Shown piece after piece: positions 1-10,258 of a stretch of DNA of 23,967 nt. The stretch spans positions 1,144,040 through 1,168,006 of the forward strand of contig BFEA01000091.1 of assembly GCA_003427395.1 (NCBI GenBank). Reading direction: 5' to 3'. This DNA is from Chara braunii. Its lineage: Eukaryota > Streptophyta > Charophyceae > Charales > Characeae. Under the pieces are notes generated by a model. The model ran no database searches. It worked only from the letters and a program-made list of their open reading frames with translations, and was not told the DNA's origin. The position numbers and the translations under genes were made by a program. Each line of letters begins with the position of its first letter. Position 1 is the first letter of the stretch.

Positions 1-700
1 TGGGGCCGGCTCCGCCCATTGAAACACCAACCCCACCAAACAGAAGTCGAGCTCCACGTAAGCGTCCCACCACTCGTTCCACTTGTCTTCGTCTAAGATC
101 GGTACGCTGAGTTCCCGGATCCGGAAAGAGAGGGCGGGATCGATAGCAGATTGCCAGAAGGTGGGGAGATATGACGGAAGGTTGAAGAGGGAGAGACAAT
201 GACGGTTCATTGGGGCTGCGCAAAGGGAAGGAGCTCCGGTAAAAGGATTTTCGGCGTGCTGCTGGAGGTGTGGAGTCGGAGATCTATGTCATTCAAAGTT
301 ACGATCCTTTCCCCCGGCCGAGCCAGCAACTCGATCCACGTGGTCGTGATCTCCTCGGCCCAACCCCGCAATTGCGATAGATGTCCGCATGAATCGTCGA
401 GTGTATCACCGTTATATCACCCGTGAAGGTGACGACGACAGATATGTGGCTAATATCAGGTGCTGGAAAGTCGAAATCTTGGCCAGTACACACGTTGCCC
501 CTGCGTGTACGAAGCAAAACTCTAATGTTGTGCTAAAGAAGGTCGCGAATCGAAGAAGATCGGGATTCAACTGAGGTCGATGCACCTGCCGGATTGTCAT
601 TGTACGCCCCCTCGGGGTCATCAGACGCTCGTTGATCACCTGCTCCATCGAAAAACTCATGATGAGGGAGGCGGAGTCCAAGACGATGGTTGAGAGAGAA
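1..700 (-). pseudogene. Eroded coding-like stretch downstream of integrase
   Basis: After the integrase C-terminus, the minus strand keeps coding-like peptides in shifting frames. One around 420-215 contains WAEEITTTWIELLARPGE, and one around 180-1 contains PILDEDKWNEWWDAYVELDF. They need a frame change near 210 and run off the left edge. Amphipathic, Trp/Glu-rich composition without low complexity suggests former protein, either an extra downstream ORF of the retroelement or a nested gene fragment. I recognise no family, so no function is assigned. It could be chance open frames, although the two stretches are unusually protein-like. Confidence 0.35.
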
Positions 701-779
701 AAGAGGATTCAACGTCATCGTTGTCTTCTTGATCGAGGAACGATGTAGATGATGGAGGAGAAGGGGAAGAGGGGAGAGG

Positions 780-960
780 ACGAAGGTAGGACATGTGTCG
801 AATGATCGGACGAGCCGATCGACTTCCCGACACCTCCGGCGCAAGCCGCACCGTGTTCACCCTGCTTGGACCCAGCTCGACCACGCGAAATCACCCAAAG
901 AATCGTGGCGCTAGCTTGCCTTGGCAAGCACATTTCATCACTTGCACGATGTCCCCTAAT
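780..960 (-). pseudogene. Ty3/gypsy integrase C-terminal (GPY/F-like) module
   Basis: Minus-strand translation gives LGDIVQVM, then KLAPRFFG, a stop, FRVVELG, and further on TVRLAPEVSG and RPIIRHMSYLRP. This is the usual integrase C-terminal pattern of a beta strand, a K-L-x-P-R-F-x-G-x-F core, and the H-x-S-x-L-(R/K)-P end. The module binds DNA or chromatin and influences target choice in this family. An in-frame TGA sits exactly where the G-P-Y/F loop residue should be, so it is broken. No chromodomain follows, unlike the element at 10.7-11.8 kb. Confidence 0.75.
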
Positions 961-2015
961 TTATATTGTGGCCGAGGCCCAGCATTCCCATTCCTGGCTC
1001 GTAAGACTCGGAGTCGTAGCTCCAGACCTGTCTCCCATGGGCCATTTCCGTTATTCGTTGTCTTTTTTCGGCCAATCGGGGGAGGACCTTTTCCATTAGT
1101 TCTAGGTGGCGTTGGGCCTTATCCTTAACCGTCGTCCTAGTGGTCCGTCGCGGAAGGGTCGTTTCATCATTTAGGCTCGGTAGGGCTACACAGGTTAGGC
1201 TATTGGTCCGTAGTTGGAAGGGGGTCAGGCCCGTGGATTCGTGGGGTGTCCCCCGGTGGATAGCTAGTATATGGTCCACGATGTCGGGCCAAGGTCTCAT
1301 GTCATTCGCCACGATATTGCGTCGCAGAGCAATCTTAATCACTCGATTGGCGTTTTTCACCAGTCCGTTAGATTGCAACATGTGGGGAGCACTATTGCGG
1401 ATATAAACACCATGTAAGACTAGATTCCTCAAGACTTCCCCTCTAAATTCTTCCCCATTGTCCATTAGGATCTCCTCTGTGTCTTGGTGCATACCAAGAA
1501 AACGGTTGACGTATCACACGATTTCGGCCGCCTATCGCGTCTTGCATGGATACGCCTTGATCCATTTCGAAAAGTGATCCACGAATACCAACAGAATTGA
1601 ATATTCACAGCTATTCGGTCCAGGGGGTACGACAATATCGGTGGTATCCATACTAACCCTCTGGAATGGTCGTTCGACTATGGTAGGCACTATCGACCTA
1701 GGCGACTGAATTGGCGCCTTGTCAGCGGCGCAGACCTGACAATTTTTACTATGGTAGGCACTATCGACCTAGGCGGATGAATTGGCGCCTTGTTAGCGGT
1801 GCAGACCTGACAATTTCAGACAATGAACTTAACATCGTCGCGAATGTTGGACCAATACCATTCATTTTTTTCAATCGCCGCCTCCGTGATTCGGACAGCG
1901 ACATGGGCCGCAATTTCCTCGTGTGCCGACTTAACCCAGTCATACCGCATGAACGGGTGCGGTACGGACATCCAGATCCCACTACCGTTTGTCTTCCGTT
2001 TCTCCAATTGCCCCT
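956..2015 (-). pseudogene. Ty3/gypsy integrase: zinc domain and catalytic core, inactive
   Basis: Integrase inserts the cDNA copy into the genome. From right to left I see the HHCC zinc domain (AHEEIAAH near 1910, then WYWSNIRDDV, then NCQVC), a first catalytic Asp in SMDTTD near 1645, and the second Asp in MDNGEEF (D11 of the open segment beginning at 1492). The third catalytic residue should be Glu in the NGLVER-type motif, but it reads NGLVKNANR. The lysine codon at 1355-1357 lies 34 residues after the Asp, exactly where the D,D-35-E Glu belongs. A 71-bp tandem duplication at 1677-1818 also repeats the CxxC half of the zinc domain and shifts the frame. The enzyme is dead. Confidence 0.88.
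1677..1818. repeat. 71-bp tandem duplication inside integrase
   Basis: Bases 1677-1747 and 1748-1818 are near-identical adjacent copies with a handful of differences (for example gcgactg versus gcggatg, and tcagcggcg versus ttagcggtg). Seventy-one is not a multiple of three, so the duplication itself breaks the minus-strand integrase frame at the NCQVC zinc ligands. Confidence 0.93.
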
Positions 2016-2022
2016 CGTTCCA

Positions 2023-2460
2023 TCAATAATCCCGTGCCCTCTCACCAGCCATCCTTTGGTCCTCCCAGGTGAAATCTCGGAGGGAGTTCCCTACCACTGT
2101 AGCTATTAAGACGACATCGGTCCATACTTCGGCCCTTCTAAGCCTACGGGTTTTTTCCAATCCTTCTGACATGGCTTCGAGGAAACGAGCTTCGGTCAAA
2201 ATTTTGTCCGTTTCACACAAAGGACATAACCAAGCCTTGTCGGCATTCCTATACTGAATGCAGGAGTCATGGGCTCTAGAGACGCATTGTTGGCAATCTA
2301 CCCACTCGACATATCCTTCCCCGCTAGGATGCATAGGGACCGAGTAGACACGCGAGATCCCCTCACAAAAATAACAAAATTTATCAGGTAGAGAGAAAAA
2401 TGGCGAACACGAGAAGGGAGAGAGATGTCCTTCAGAATTACCTTCGTGCGCCATTGCCAT
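2023..2460 (-). pseudogene. Pol segment with a PHD-type C4HC3 zinc finger
   Basis: This 145-residue open segment lies between RNase H and the integrase HHCC domain. It contains eight putative zinc ligands: C29, C32, C56, C59, H64, C67, C79 and C82, with W77 two residues before the last CxxC. The order Cys4-His-Cys3, the H-x2-C spacing and the W-x-C-x-x-C ending match a plant homeodomain (PHD) finger, usually a reader of histone H3 tails. The C32-C56 loop is slightly long for the family. The segment continues in the pol direction towards integrase, so the finger is part of pol and not a separate gene. A RING or another treble-clef finger is the main alternative. Confidence 0.65.
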
Positions 2461-2472
2461 TGTATCTGCCGA

Positions 2473-3240
2473 TTACTTCGTAGAAGCTTGAGGGAGGATG
2501 GCCACCTGTCTGTAGAAGGGCTCACCGGTTGGTTCTGGTTCCTTCCACGGTATAATCTCTTCACCCTTGGCCACGTTGTTTGGCTGGTGCAGACGCGTGA
2601 ATCCGTCAACGTGATCGTGCTTCTTGGTCTTCCTGTGGACGATGTCGAAATCATACTCTTGCAATCGCACAGCCCAACGTCCGATCATTCCCGTGTAGTT
2701 AGCAAGTCTCTTGAGAGCCAGCAGGGGCTCATGGTCAGTGACGAGGAGGAACTTTTATTCGTACAGATACGGATGGAGGTGTTGAATCCCCCAAACTAAG
2801 GCGCCGAATCGTTCCTTCTCTCGTCTGGTACCATTCGCGACGCCTACTCAATGACGTGTTCGCGACCGTCATTCCCATTCTAGGCCAAAATAGCGAAGAC
2901 TACTTCAAGCTGCCAGTCAGTAATAAGTATGAACTGTTTCTCCAGGTCAGGCCAGATCAAAATAGGCACCGTGGCCAATGCCCTCTTTAGAGTGACAAAG
3001 GACCGCTCGCACTTCACGTCCCAATTAAGTGGCTTGTCGTTTCGTAGAAGATTCGTTAGGGGTCGTGCGATGGCCGCAAATCCTTTGATAAATCGACGAT
3101 AGTATGAGGCCGGTCCCAGAAAGGCCCAGACTTGTGTCAGCGTTGTTGGTGTGAGGGCCTCTCGAACGGCCACGACCTTCCTCGAATCCGGTTGCAAGTT
3201 GCAACCCACCTCAAGTCACCACGTACCCTAGGAACGAAAT
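2473..3240 (-). pseudogene. Ty3/gypsy RT connection and RNase H, frameshifted
   Basis: This follows RT after a frame change near 3215-3245, where FLGYVV is still readable. Next come WAFLGPASYYRRFIKGFA and LTNLL near 3040-3140, the standard RT thumb/connection. RNase H begins with LITD near 2920 and has the second conserved Asp in VTDHEPLLAL near 2730 (a different frame). It ends with WAVRLQEYDFDIVHRK (2640-2690), the usual RNase H tail. RNase H removes template RNA during cDNA synthesis. At least two more frame changes occur around 2690-2880, so the domain is not expressible as one protein. Confidence 0.82.
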
Positions 3241-3243
3241 CTC

Positions 3244-3966
3244 TCAAAGAAAAAACTCACTCTGCTCCAACGCGATCTTGAAGTTAGCATCGTATAACGC
3301 CCCGAGCGTCCATTCGATATGTTGTGCATGCCTGTGGAATGATTCCGAATAGACCAAGATGTCATCCATGTACACAATGATGCAAAAATTGATCATACCT
3401 TGAGTCAGCTTGGTCTTGTTGACGAAATTCTGAAAGGTGACGTTCATCGCTCTCTGGAAAGTGGCAGGTGCATTACAAATTCCCATTGGATAACGGACCC
3501 ACTGCCAGGTGCCTTCAAATAACACAAAGGTCATCTTCGGCCGATCATCCTCCTTGACCAGAATGTGGTAAAATCCGTGACGGATATCAAATTTGCTGAA
3601 ATAATTCGCACACCCAATCGCATCAAATAAATCATCAATCCGGGGAAGGGGATACACATCTTTAATGGTGATCTCATTCAATTTCCTGTAATCAATGCAA
3701 ATGCGAATCGATCCATTTTTTTTAGGAACTAAAACCACACGAAATGACCATGGTCCGATCGCTGGTTCAATCCACCCATTAGCCCATAATTCTCTGATTC
3801 TTTGTAGTGCTAGTTTACGTTCCGCGAGAGAATATCGGTATGGTTTGCAGTGGATTAGTGGGTACATTTCGGTCTGAATTTCATGTTGAATGACTAGGGA
3901 CAATCCAATATTCGTGTCTGTTACGCTAATCGCCCCTTGATATATGGTCAAAATATTTGCAATCAA
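3244..3966 (-). pseudogene. Ty3/gypsy reverse transcriptase domain
   Basis: A 240-residue open segment holds nearly the whole RT palm and fingers. It contains VLVPKKNGSIRICIDYRKLN (about residues 78-97), motif A FSKFDIRHGFYHI with D127, motif B YPMGICNAPATFQ (159-171), and the catalytic VYMDDILVYS with D201 and D202. All three catalytic aspartates are present. This is the best-preserved domain of the element, and its motif set is Metaviridae (Ty3/gypsy). A stop follows EFFL just before FLGYVV, where the frame changes into the connection region. Confidence 0.93.
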
Positions 3967-4065
3967 CCGATGAATCTCATTGGGTACGTATTGTGGTATA
4001 TGCAGCTCATATGCATTGGCTGCCTGTGTGGGGTAACCGTCACGTGTTTCGTGTTTACTTTGTTG

Positions 4066-4910
4066 CTATTCTCCGGAGGGGGACCAGAAATAAAGGAGTT
4101 GTCTGACCGCCAGGAGAACACGGTGACGACCATCTGAGGGTCTTCTTCCCGGATGACCAAGTGTTCTTCCGGGGTCACACCACCGCTGATGTCCCGCTAA
4201 CACTTTCTCGGCGATCTTGATTCCGAGCTCATAGGGAGTAGGGTCGTCGCACTCAGGGGGTTCCAAAACTTCGCTTTCAGCCCCCAGGCACAATAATCGT
4301 ACCTCCTTTCCTTGAGATAGTAAGGAACGAGGTAGCCCTGTAATGTCACAAAATGACTTCTTCTTTCGATATCTCGAAAGAAGTGGGGCGGTGGCTTCGT
4401 AGAGGATCCGAGGGGGTTCCACATAATCGATTATCCGGGATACCTGTACGAGTGGTTCTCCGAAGATTAGAGCCCGAGTCCGATGTAGGTTCTTTTCCGT
4501 AAGGACGAATGTTTTCGTCGTTTTCTACCGAATGGGATAGCGGATCAACTGGTGCATCATATCATGGATTACGGGATCCAGATCATCGTCACTATCGGAG
4601 GAGCTACTTGGCAACTCGGGTTCTTTTCCTTTTTTATCGTTTTCGGGATCGGTTCCTCCCATGTGATCACCCGAATGGATCCTTTGATTTCAGGGGAGGG
4701 TTTTGGCGGCAGCGTGGTCCGAAGAGTTAATCACATCGGAATGACGTACGACTTTCCACCCGTATTTCGTAGGATAACCGATGGCCTTTCGAAGTCCAGG
4801 CTAGCTTGCAATGTTGTGAGGGCCGACAGTCCCAGAAGGACATTAGAGGTGTTCACATCCAATACTATGGCATCTCCCAAGACATGAACTTTTCCTAATC
4901 GAAAAACGAC
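4066..4910 (-). pseudogene. Protease C-terminal half and PR-RT spacer
   Basis: Past a one-base frameshift near 4905-4925 (a run of T), the minus strand reads on with GKVHVLGDAIVLDVNTSNVL, then LLGLSALTTL. The LLGLSAL stretch is the ILG-x-DAL signature of the second half of retroviral-type aspartic proteases. Two other frames follow. A clear one between about 4440 and 4066 contains IIDYVEPPRILYEATAPLL and DPTPYELGIKIAEKVLAGHQ, a spacer before RT with no domain I recognise. The frame breaks mean PR and RT are no longer joined. Confidence 0.7.
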
Positions 4911-6681
4911 ATTCGTCCTGCTTTGATTTTTTCTTCGTCCGCTGAGACGAGATGATCACCTTCCGCTAATGTGATTAGATCTTTCTTTCTTCCTGCCCGC
5001 TCTACAACCGTCAACGAGATAGCCTGTACTACAGCTCCCGAATCGAGTATGGCACTATACGGATTTCCCCAAACCTTAATATCACATTCTGCGGATTTCC
5101 ACGCAATGACTTTGATCCGTAGAAAATGATCATTTTTTTGCATTATTCCTAGCCGTATTGGCTCCGAAGCGCTAGGGATGTTTGCCTTGTCTTCAAGAGC
5201 GTAGGTCTTCCCTTTCTGCGTTGCTAACTTGGTGAGTGCAAACCGTTTCTTATTTGCCTTGCAATGTTGCAACATTCGTTTATTGGCTTGTTCCGATATG
5301 GACAACAAGTGTCCGATGGGCAACTGAATCCGATGATCCAGGGCTCGGACGATGTCCAGGACATCGATCTCCCAAGTGACGAAGGTAGGACCGCCCGACT
5401 CCATCTCCCTCGAGGACGGTCTCCATTCGGCTACTTCTCTCCGCTCATTTGCAGGTCGGATGGTTCCGATCATTCCCAACCCCGGATAACCCAAGGTGAT
5501 GTATTGATCAAGCGGGATAAGTTTTGCCGCTTCCTCGGAAGTGGCTACAACGCTTCCTCCATTTTCTATCTCTTCAAGCATCGTACCTACCCTTCCCGGG
5601 CCGTTGGCCACAGGTGGGGTAGACACTGGGGCAATCCCGATTCGTGCTTGTGCAGGTCGGTGTGGGCAGTCTCGGGCTATGTGGCCTGGTTGGTGACACG
5701 TGTAACAAATGTTCAGGTTGGCTGCCTCTCCGCCCATGGGTTGAGTGGTGGCGATTCCTGGTGGCGCCTGCGCTGCCCTGATGGTAATGGGTCGCATTGA
5801 TCTCATCAATGATTCCATCCTGGCGTTGTGCTCGCACTGATCCTTTTTGCTCTCCTGTATCAGGCTAACTAAGGTTCTAGTTAACTCCAATATCGCATTT
5901 GATTCATTTGACCTGGTTGGGCTTTCGAAAGGGGGAGGAGGGGCGGGAGTAGCCATAACGGGGATAGGCATTCCTGTGATCGTTCCTGGAGTTGACCTTT
6001 TAGGTACAATTTGTTCCAGATAGGTAACAGGTCCAGATACGAATCCCGTATTCTCGAATTTGTTCTAAAGAGAGGCTAGCTCGGCCTTCACTCTGGCTAG
6101 CTCAAACGAGTCCCCTTCTCAGGGATACTCCTCTCCTTCCAGGAAGCTAGCGGCGAACTTCCGTTCCATCTCTTCTGCTGCTGCCATGATCTATTGCAGT
6201 GTATGGTTAATCGGGGAGAACTATTTTCGCAGCTTCGCCCTCATAGTCCTACTGCGAAGTCCATCAATGAATAGATCTCTCCCTACCTGCTCCCCTCGCT
6301 TAGTTTTGACGAACATCCTATAGAACCGGTTACGATATTCGGTAACGGATTCAAGTGGTTTTTGGACTCGGTCCTTGATCATGAAGAGAGCCTGTTCCGA
6401 ATGTATAGAATCAAAACGGTTTAGAAAATCTTGCTCGAAAGTTGGGAGATCTACCCAAACGAAGTGTTGAACCAGTGATTTGCATCCCCTCCTAACCTAG
6501 CGGGAATGCTAATTCGAGCCTCATCGTTGTCATACTGTTGCGCGCGGAGCGTGGCCAGTCATGCCCCAACAAGATGATGGACGGGATCAAAAAGGAAGAT
6601 GTCGGGCGGGGCCATGGGCGTTCGAGCTCGCGGAGCCGGTGCCTGATTAACTTGATTCGGGTTTTGCTGATTGACGTTCAT
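4895..6681 (-). pseudogene. gag with CCHC zinc knuckle and N-terminal half of protease
   Basis: Gag likely starts at the ATG at 6681 (MNVNQQNPNQVNQ), about 150 bp after the primer-binding site. The retrotransposon capsid pattern follows (GGDANHWF, then EQDFLNRFD, then VTEYRNRFYRM). Stops interrupt near 6226, 6193, 6120 and 6065, and a frame change lies near 6455. The open part from 5971 (358 residues) carries the CCHC knuckle CYTCHQPGHIARDC (C89, C92, H97, C102; 5666-5707), which binds genomic RNA. The protease active site AILDSGAVVQAIS follows (D310; codon 5042-5044). Gag packages the RNA and the protease matures the polyprotein. Confidence 0.85.
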
Positions 6682-6828
6682 GTTGACCGCCTGTCGGGCG
6701 GCCAATTTGCTCCTAGTTACTATAGGATCGCGTCTCGACGCGTTCCATGGTCTGGGTCGTCCCCTGTTTGCCAGATCGTTCTACGCTAGCTACCTTCTTG
6801 TCAGTCCTACGAGCTTGACACGTGTCAG

Positions 6829-6841
6829 TTCTGATACCAAC
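6829..6841 (-). promoter_or_regulatory. Primer-binding site for initiator Met tRNA
   Basis: The minus strand reads TTGGTATCAGAAC (plus strand GTTCTGATACCAA). TGGTATCAGA is the standard sequence complementary to the 3' end of tRNA-iMet, used to prime minus-strand DNA synthesis by most plant-type LTR elements. It lies just upstream of the gag ATG on the same strand, as it should. This fixes the inner border of the 5' LTR to about 6842, though the expected CA end of the LTR is not obvious. Confidence 0.75.
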
Positions 6842-7640
6842 CTCACGCCCAGCGCGACTTCCTGATCGGGGTGGGATGGGGGCCCGGAAGTGCGAAAGAG
6901 GGGTGTGCCAAGGATTTTAGGAAATTGTAGTGGAGTCCCAAGTCAGAACTGAGATCTCCTGTGGCCAGTTCAAGGGTAACTGAGCTAGATGGTATTGGGC
7001 TTCGGGACACAACGCTACCATTGGTGTGAGTATCGGCGTCGTGGTCGGTCTTGGATCTGATGGCCCTTCAAAACGTTATGAGTGTCGTGTTGGCTGGTTA
7101 GCCATCGGCGTCGCTCGTAGGAGACTTCGGAATCTGACGAGGCTGGTCTCAGTCGGAGACTGTGCGATCGCTGGTCCACCTCAGTTCGGGTCTAGCGGAC
7201 GAATCCCGTTGTGCGGTAAATACGATCTTGTTGGCACTCCGAGCACAGGATCCGCGACCAGTAGGGGCCGATCGCAAACTAAGGGACCATTGTTAGACAG
7301 TGAAAGGGGATTACGAGGCGGTGGGGAGGATAATTGGTCTCGATGATGGCGATTCATGGCTCGACGAAGACGTGTCGTGTGTGAGAGTGGGGAAATCGGG
7401 GTAGGAAGGGAATCGCGCTTAAGGTCCGTTCAATATCCCATTCGCATACGCGGTCCGTTCCCTCGTAGAAAGGGAACTCAGGGAGGCGGGACTAGGGTCG
7501 CGAGGCTTGATAGACCCGCTTCTGCTCACATCGTTCTCGGAATCATTGATGCCTTGGACTCTCGCGATCCGTGACGTAGAAGGGAATCTCAACGTCCATA
7601 CCGGTAAAAAAGGGGTTGACTTCATCATAGGCCCTCGGGG
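6842..7640 (-). mobile_element. Putative 5' LTR of the minus-strand Ty3/gypsy element
   Basis: This stretch lies immediately upstream of the primer-binding site, which is where the 5' LTR must be. It contains only short open frames in all directions, with no recognisable protein. The outer border is not supported by any visible repeat because the partner LTR is off the left end of the window. I could not confirm TG/CA ends or a target-site duplication. Confidence 0.4.
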
Positions 7641-8193
7641 GCGAGTCCCGTGGACGCAGGTGGAAGACGCATCTTTGTAATCGTGCTTACACGTGGGTGC
7701 GCGAGATCACGCTTCCCATTGATGGTCGTTTCGGGTGCCCCCATGGTTCCCCAAAGGTTTGTCATGCAACTACCAGATCAAAAAGAAAAACAACTTCCGG
7801 ACATAACATAAGGCAATCCCTCGGCAAGCCAGCCATTCATGCATCGATAAGCTGCGAAGGGTTCATCATCTAGCCGATCCACTCAGAGCAACCAAAAAGA
7901 CTGATTAGTTTCCCAACCTCACAAATTCCTTCCAGAGTACTGCGCAACTCTTCGGTGATCAGGTTTCTTGTGAGATCGTGGAACATTCATTCATTGGATC
8001 CTCACTCATTCATGCAAAGACGACGCGCATCCCCATTGGTCAGACACACTCTCAAAGATTGACACACGCATCCAACAAACTGAGGCATTCAACCCACACC
8101 CGTCAACAAGGAAGGAGAAGGGAAAATATAGTTGCACACCAAGCGACACCATCGTACAAAATCGGAGACAAGAAAGATGGCTTTCGCCTGAGA

Positions 8194-8196
<3 letters not shown>
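7640..8196. other. Non-coding stretch, nothing recognised
   Basis: I see no protein motifs, RNA gene or repeat structure here. Open frames are short and without domain signals. The sequence runs into the CT microsatellite at 8197. Confidence 0.5.
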
Positions 8197-8284
<88 letters not shown>

Positions 8285-8344
8285 NNNNNNNNNNNNNNNN
8301 NNNNNNNNNNNNNNNNNNNNNNNNNNNNNNNNNNNNNNNNNNNN

Positions 8345-8412
<68 letters not shown>

Positions 8413-8421
8413 TGTGTGTGC
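8197..8421. repeat. Compound microsatellite: (CT)n, 60-N gap, (TG)n
   Basis: (CT)44 occupies 8197-8284, then 60 unknown bases (8285-8344), then a (TG)n tract with two TTTG interruptions to about 8420. Two different dinucleotide tracts meeting at a gap suggest that assembly failed inside a long simple-sequence block. The true length and content are unknown. Open frames reading through it (Ser-Leu, Arg-Glu, Cys-Val or His-Thr repeats) are artefacts of the repeat. Confidence 0.95.
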
Positions 8422-9824
8422 ACGACGTCACCTTCGATGCGGACAGTCCGTCGTCTCGCACCAACACCGAGTCATCACCCCGCTTAGTCCAAGCATGCAC
8501 GCCAGGTTCACTCGTGCGCCAGAGTCTGGCGTGGCCCGCACGTCAACCCCGCTTACTTAGCACCAGCCCGTCGGATCGCCCGACTCACGTCTATTGACCT
8601 TCCCACTTGCTCATTAGCCGATCCTCGCTGACCACATTAACCTTTCAAATCCAGAGAGAGCGAATTAGTCGCGCTTACAAAATTTATAGCATGCATGCTC
8701 ACACGAGAAGCCCGGGATCATACCCAAGACAGAAGGAAGGAGGGGAGAACGGAAGTGCCTACATTCTGCATGGCCAGGCCGCGGCGTGGGTGTCGTAGCC
8801 ACTCTCCACGCATCGATCTGGGCATGTAACGTTTCGGCCTATCATAACGGGGGAAGATGCGTGCACATCAGGAAGGAGAAGGTGGGAAGAAAGGCGAGAG
8901 AGTCAAGAAGAGAGAGATACAGTTACAGTTGCACCTGCAAAAAAATACAGTTACACGCAAGATTAAGGGTGCAACTTAGTCAGAGCTCTGCTACCGCCAT
9001 GGCAAGGTGCGCGCTAATCAAGAAGCGTAGCTCAGTGAAATTTCAAGGTTCCTAAATTTCTATCTAAATCCAAATTGCAAAGAAAATTCCGACGAAGCAA
9101 AAGTTCCGAAAAGCAAAAAGGAAATTAACAATTCCGAGAGCACACAGGGGCTCGACATCAGTTGAAAGAAAATTTTGAAAAAGAAGACGACATTCCCACA
9201 CGTTCGTCGCGCCAAAATTCTCATTCCCCTTAGCCCCAACAATCAAGAAGGAAGTTTTGGCAACAGTTATTTCTCACGCTTGCTAAGGCGCGGTCTCCTA
9301 ACTACCTACGCGGGACTTTTCCCGATATTGGCCCGACAAAATTGAAAAAGACAAACGAAAAAGAAGCGAGGGCATCCATGCAACTTGCCCATCCGACCCA
9401 TCCCCACGTACCCCGTCCCGTTCCCCCAAAGCAGCTTCGTGCAGAAAGTCGCGCGATTACAGAAAATGGTTCGTCACATGGGTCATCGTGACAACAACGA
9501 GGACTCCGAGGGGCATTGACTCCGACGAAGCTCAGAAGGAGGCTGAGTGCAGTGAGTGAGGGTAACTATGAAGGAACTTCGAGTTCAAGAAGTGGGCGAT
9601 GGCGCAAAATTCAATTCGGAAGCATCCGAGACAACGTCTCGTATTAACAGACAAGAGGAAGCAAGCACATGTTAGCGAACGGGGCTGAAGCCCATAGTAG
9701 GATAAAGGGAGCTCTACCACATGGCCAGGTGCCGAAGGTGACTTTTACCTGTCTATAATCAAGCCTTTACAACAACCTGGACTTTCGAAAAAAGAAGGAA
9801 AATGCTTAAGTTAACTTCAGTAGA
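8422..9824. other. Non-coding stretch, nothing recognised
   Basis: I find no credible gene, RNA or mobile-element motif in these 1.4 kb. Open frames on both strands are 60-90 codons with no domain signature and unlikely composition. Confidence 0.5.
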
Positions 9825-9988
9825 GTCACAAAAAGGAGTTATAATTATTGCACTACGGGGCAAGATACAGTTTGCAATTGCGCTTCGAGCACCCTGCTTG
9901 GCCAGAAAGCTGGGTTGTATACATTGCCCGAACAGGAATTTGAAACTGTATCTTGGCTCATAGTGCGATTATAACTCATTCTTGTCAC
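9825..9988. mobile_element. MITE-like element, copy 1 (about 45-bp TIRs)
   Basis: The left end (GTCACAAAAAGGAGTTATAA, then ATTGCACTACGGGGCAAGATACAGTTT, 9825-9873) is the inverted complement of the right end (AAACTGTATCTTGGCTCATA to CTTGTCAC, 9943-9988), with a few mismatches. The roughly 70-bp centre has no coding capacity. The same element recurs at 13992-14151. Small size, long TIRs, no ORF and at least two copies fit a non-autonomous DNA transposon. The superfamily is unassigned because no clear target-site duplication is visible. The shared sequence extends about 10 bp left, to TAACTTCAGTAGA. Confidence 0.8.
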
Positions 9989-10258
9989 TCCCGTGTAGTC
10001 CACCCTTCCCCCAAAAAAAGGAGGTCACGCTGTTCTGTGTATTTGAACCCACGTTCACCAGTGTACAACAGTCATCCTCAATCACATGTAATACAGTTTC
10101 AAATGGTACCTATGTCCCCAAAAAAATATATTAAAAAAAAATGGTACCAATGTACAATATGTCAGACAGGGGGGATCATCAGAACAATCTATGACCTACA
10201 TCCTTAGGCAACCTAAATGCAAGTTTCAGCTTAAGGTGCTCTTTTTTTGGGGGGGAAA

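Larger units (their letters stand above)
1..7640 (-). mobile_element. Degenerate Ty3/gypsy LTR retrotransposon, 3' end off the left edge
   Basis: Read on the minus strand, the pieces come in the canonical Ty3/gypsy order: primer-binding site, gag with CCHC knuckle, DSG protease, YMDD reverse transcriptase, RNase H, then integrase. All are collinear over about 6 kb, so this is one element and not scattered fragments. It is broken by several stop codons and at least five frameshifts, so it is not autonomous. The 5' LTR should lie to the right of the PBS at 6840. Its outer limit near 7640 is a guess because the second LTR, needed for comparison, lies beyond base 1. The order PR-RT-RH-INT (integrase last) excludes Ty1/copia. 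Confidence 0.9.

Noticed and set aside
600-640. Second hammerhead candidate on the minus strand (CTGATGA near 612)
   Set aside because: No GAAA after the possible stem II and no closing stem; chance match.
5264-5800. 178-codon plus-strand frame opposite gag
   Set aside because: Shadow of the minus-strand gag/protease frame, which carries the CCHC and DSG motifs.
7026-7574. Plus-strand frames of 106 and 72 codons in the putative LTR
   Set aside because: No domain signal and Arg/Gly-rich chance composition; the position fits an LTR.
8197-8421. CRISPR or telomeric array
   Set aside because: Simple dinucleotide repeats without spacers and without a telomere unit.
8103-8597. Open frames of Ser-Leu, Arg-Glu, Cys-Val and His-Thr repeats on both strands
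   Set aside because: They are translations of CT and TG microsatellites reading through a 60-N gap.
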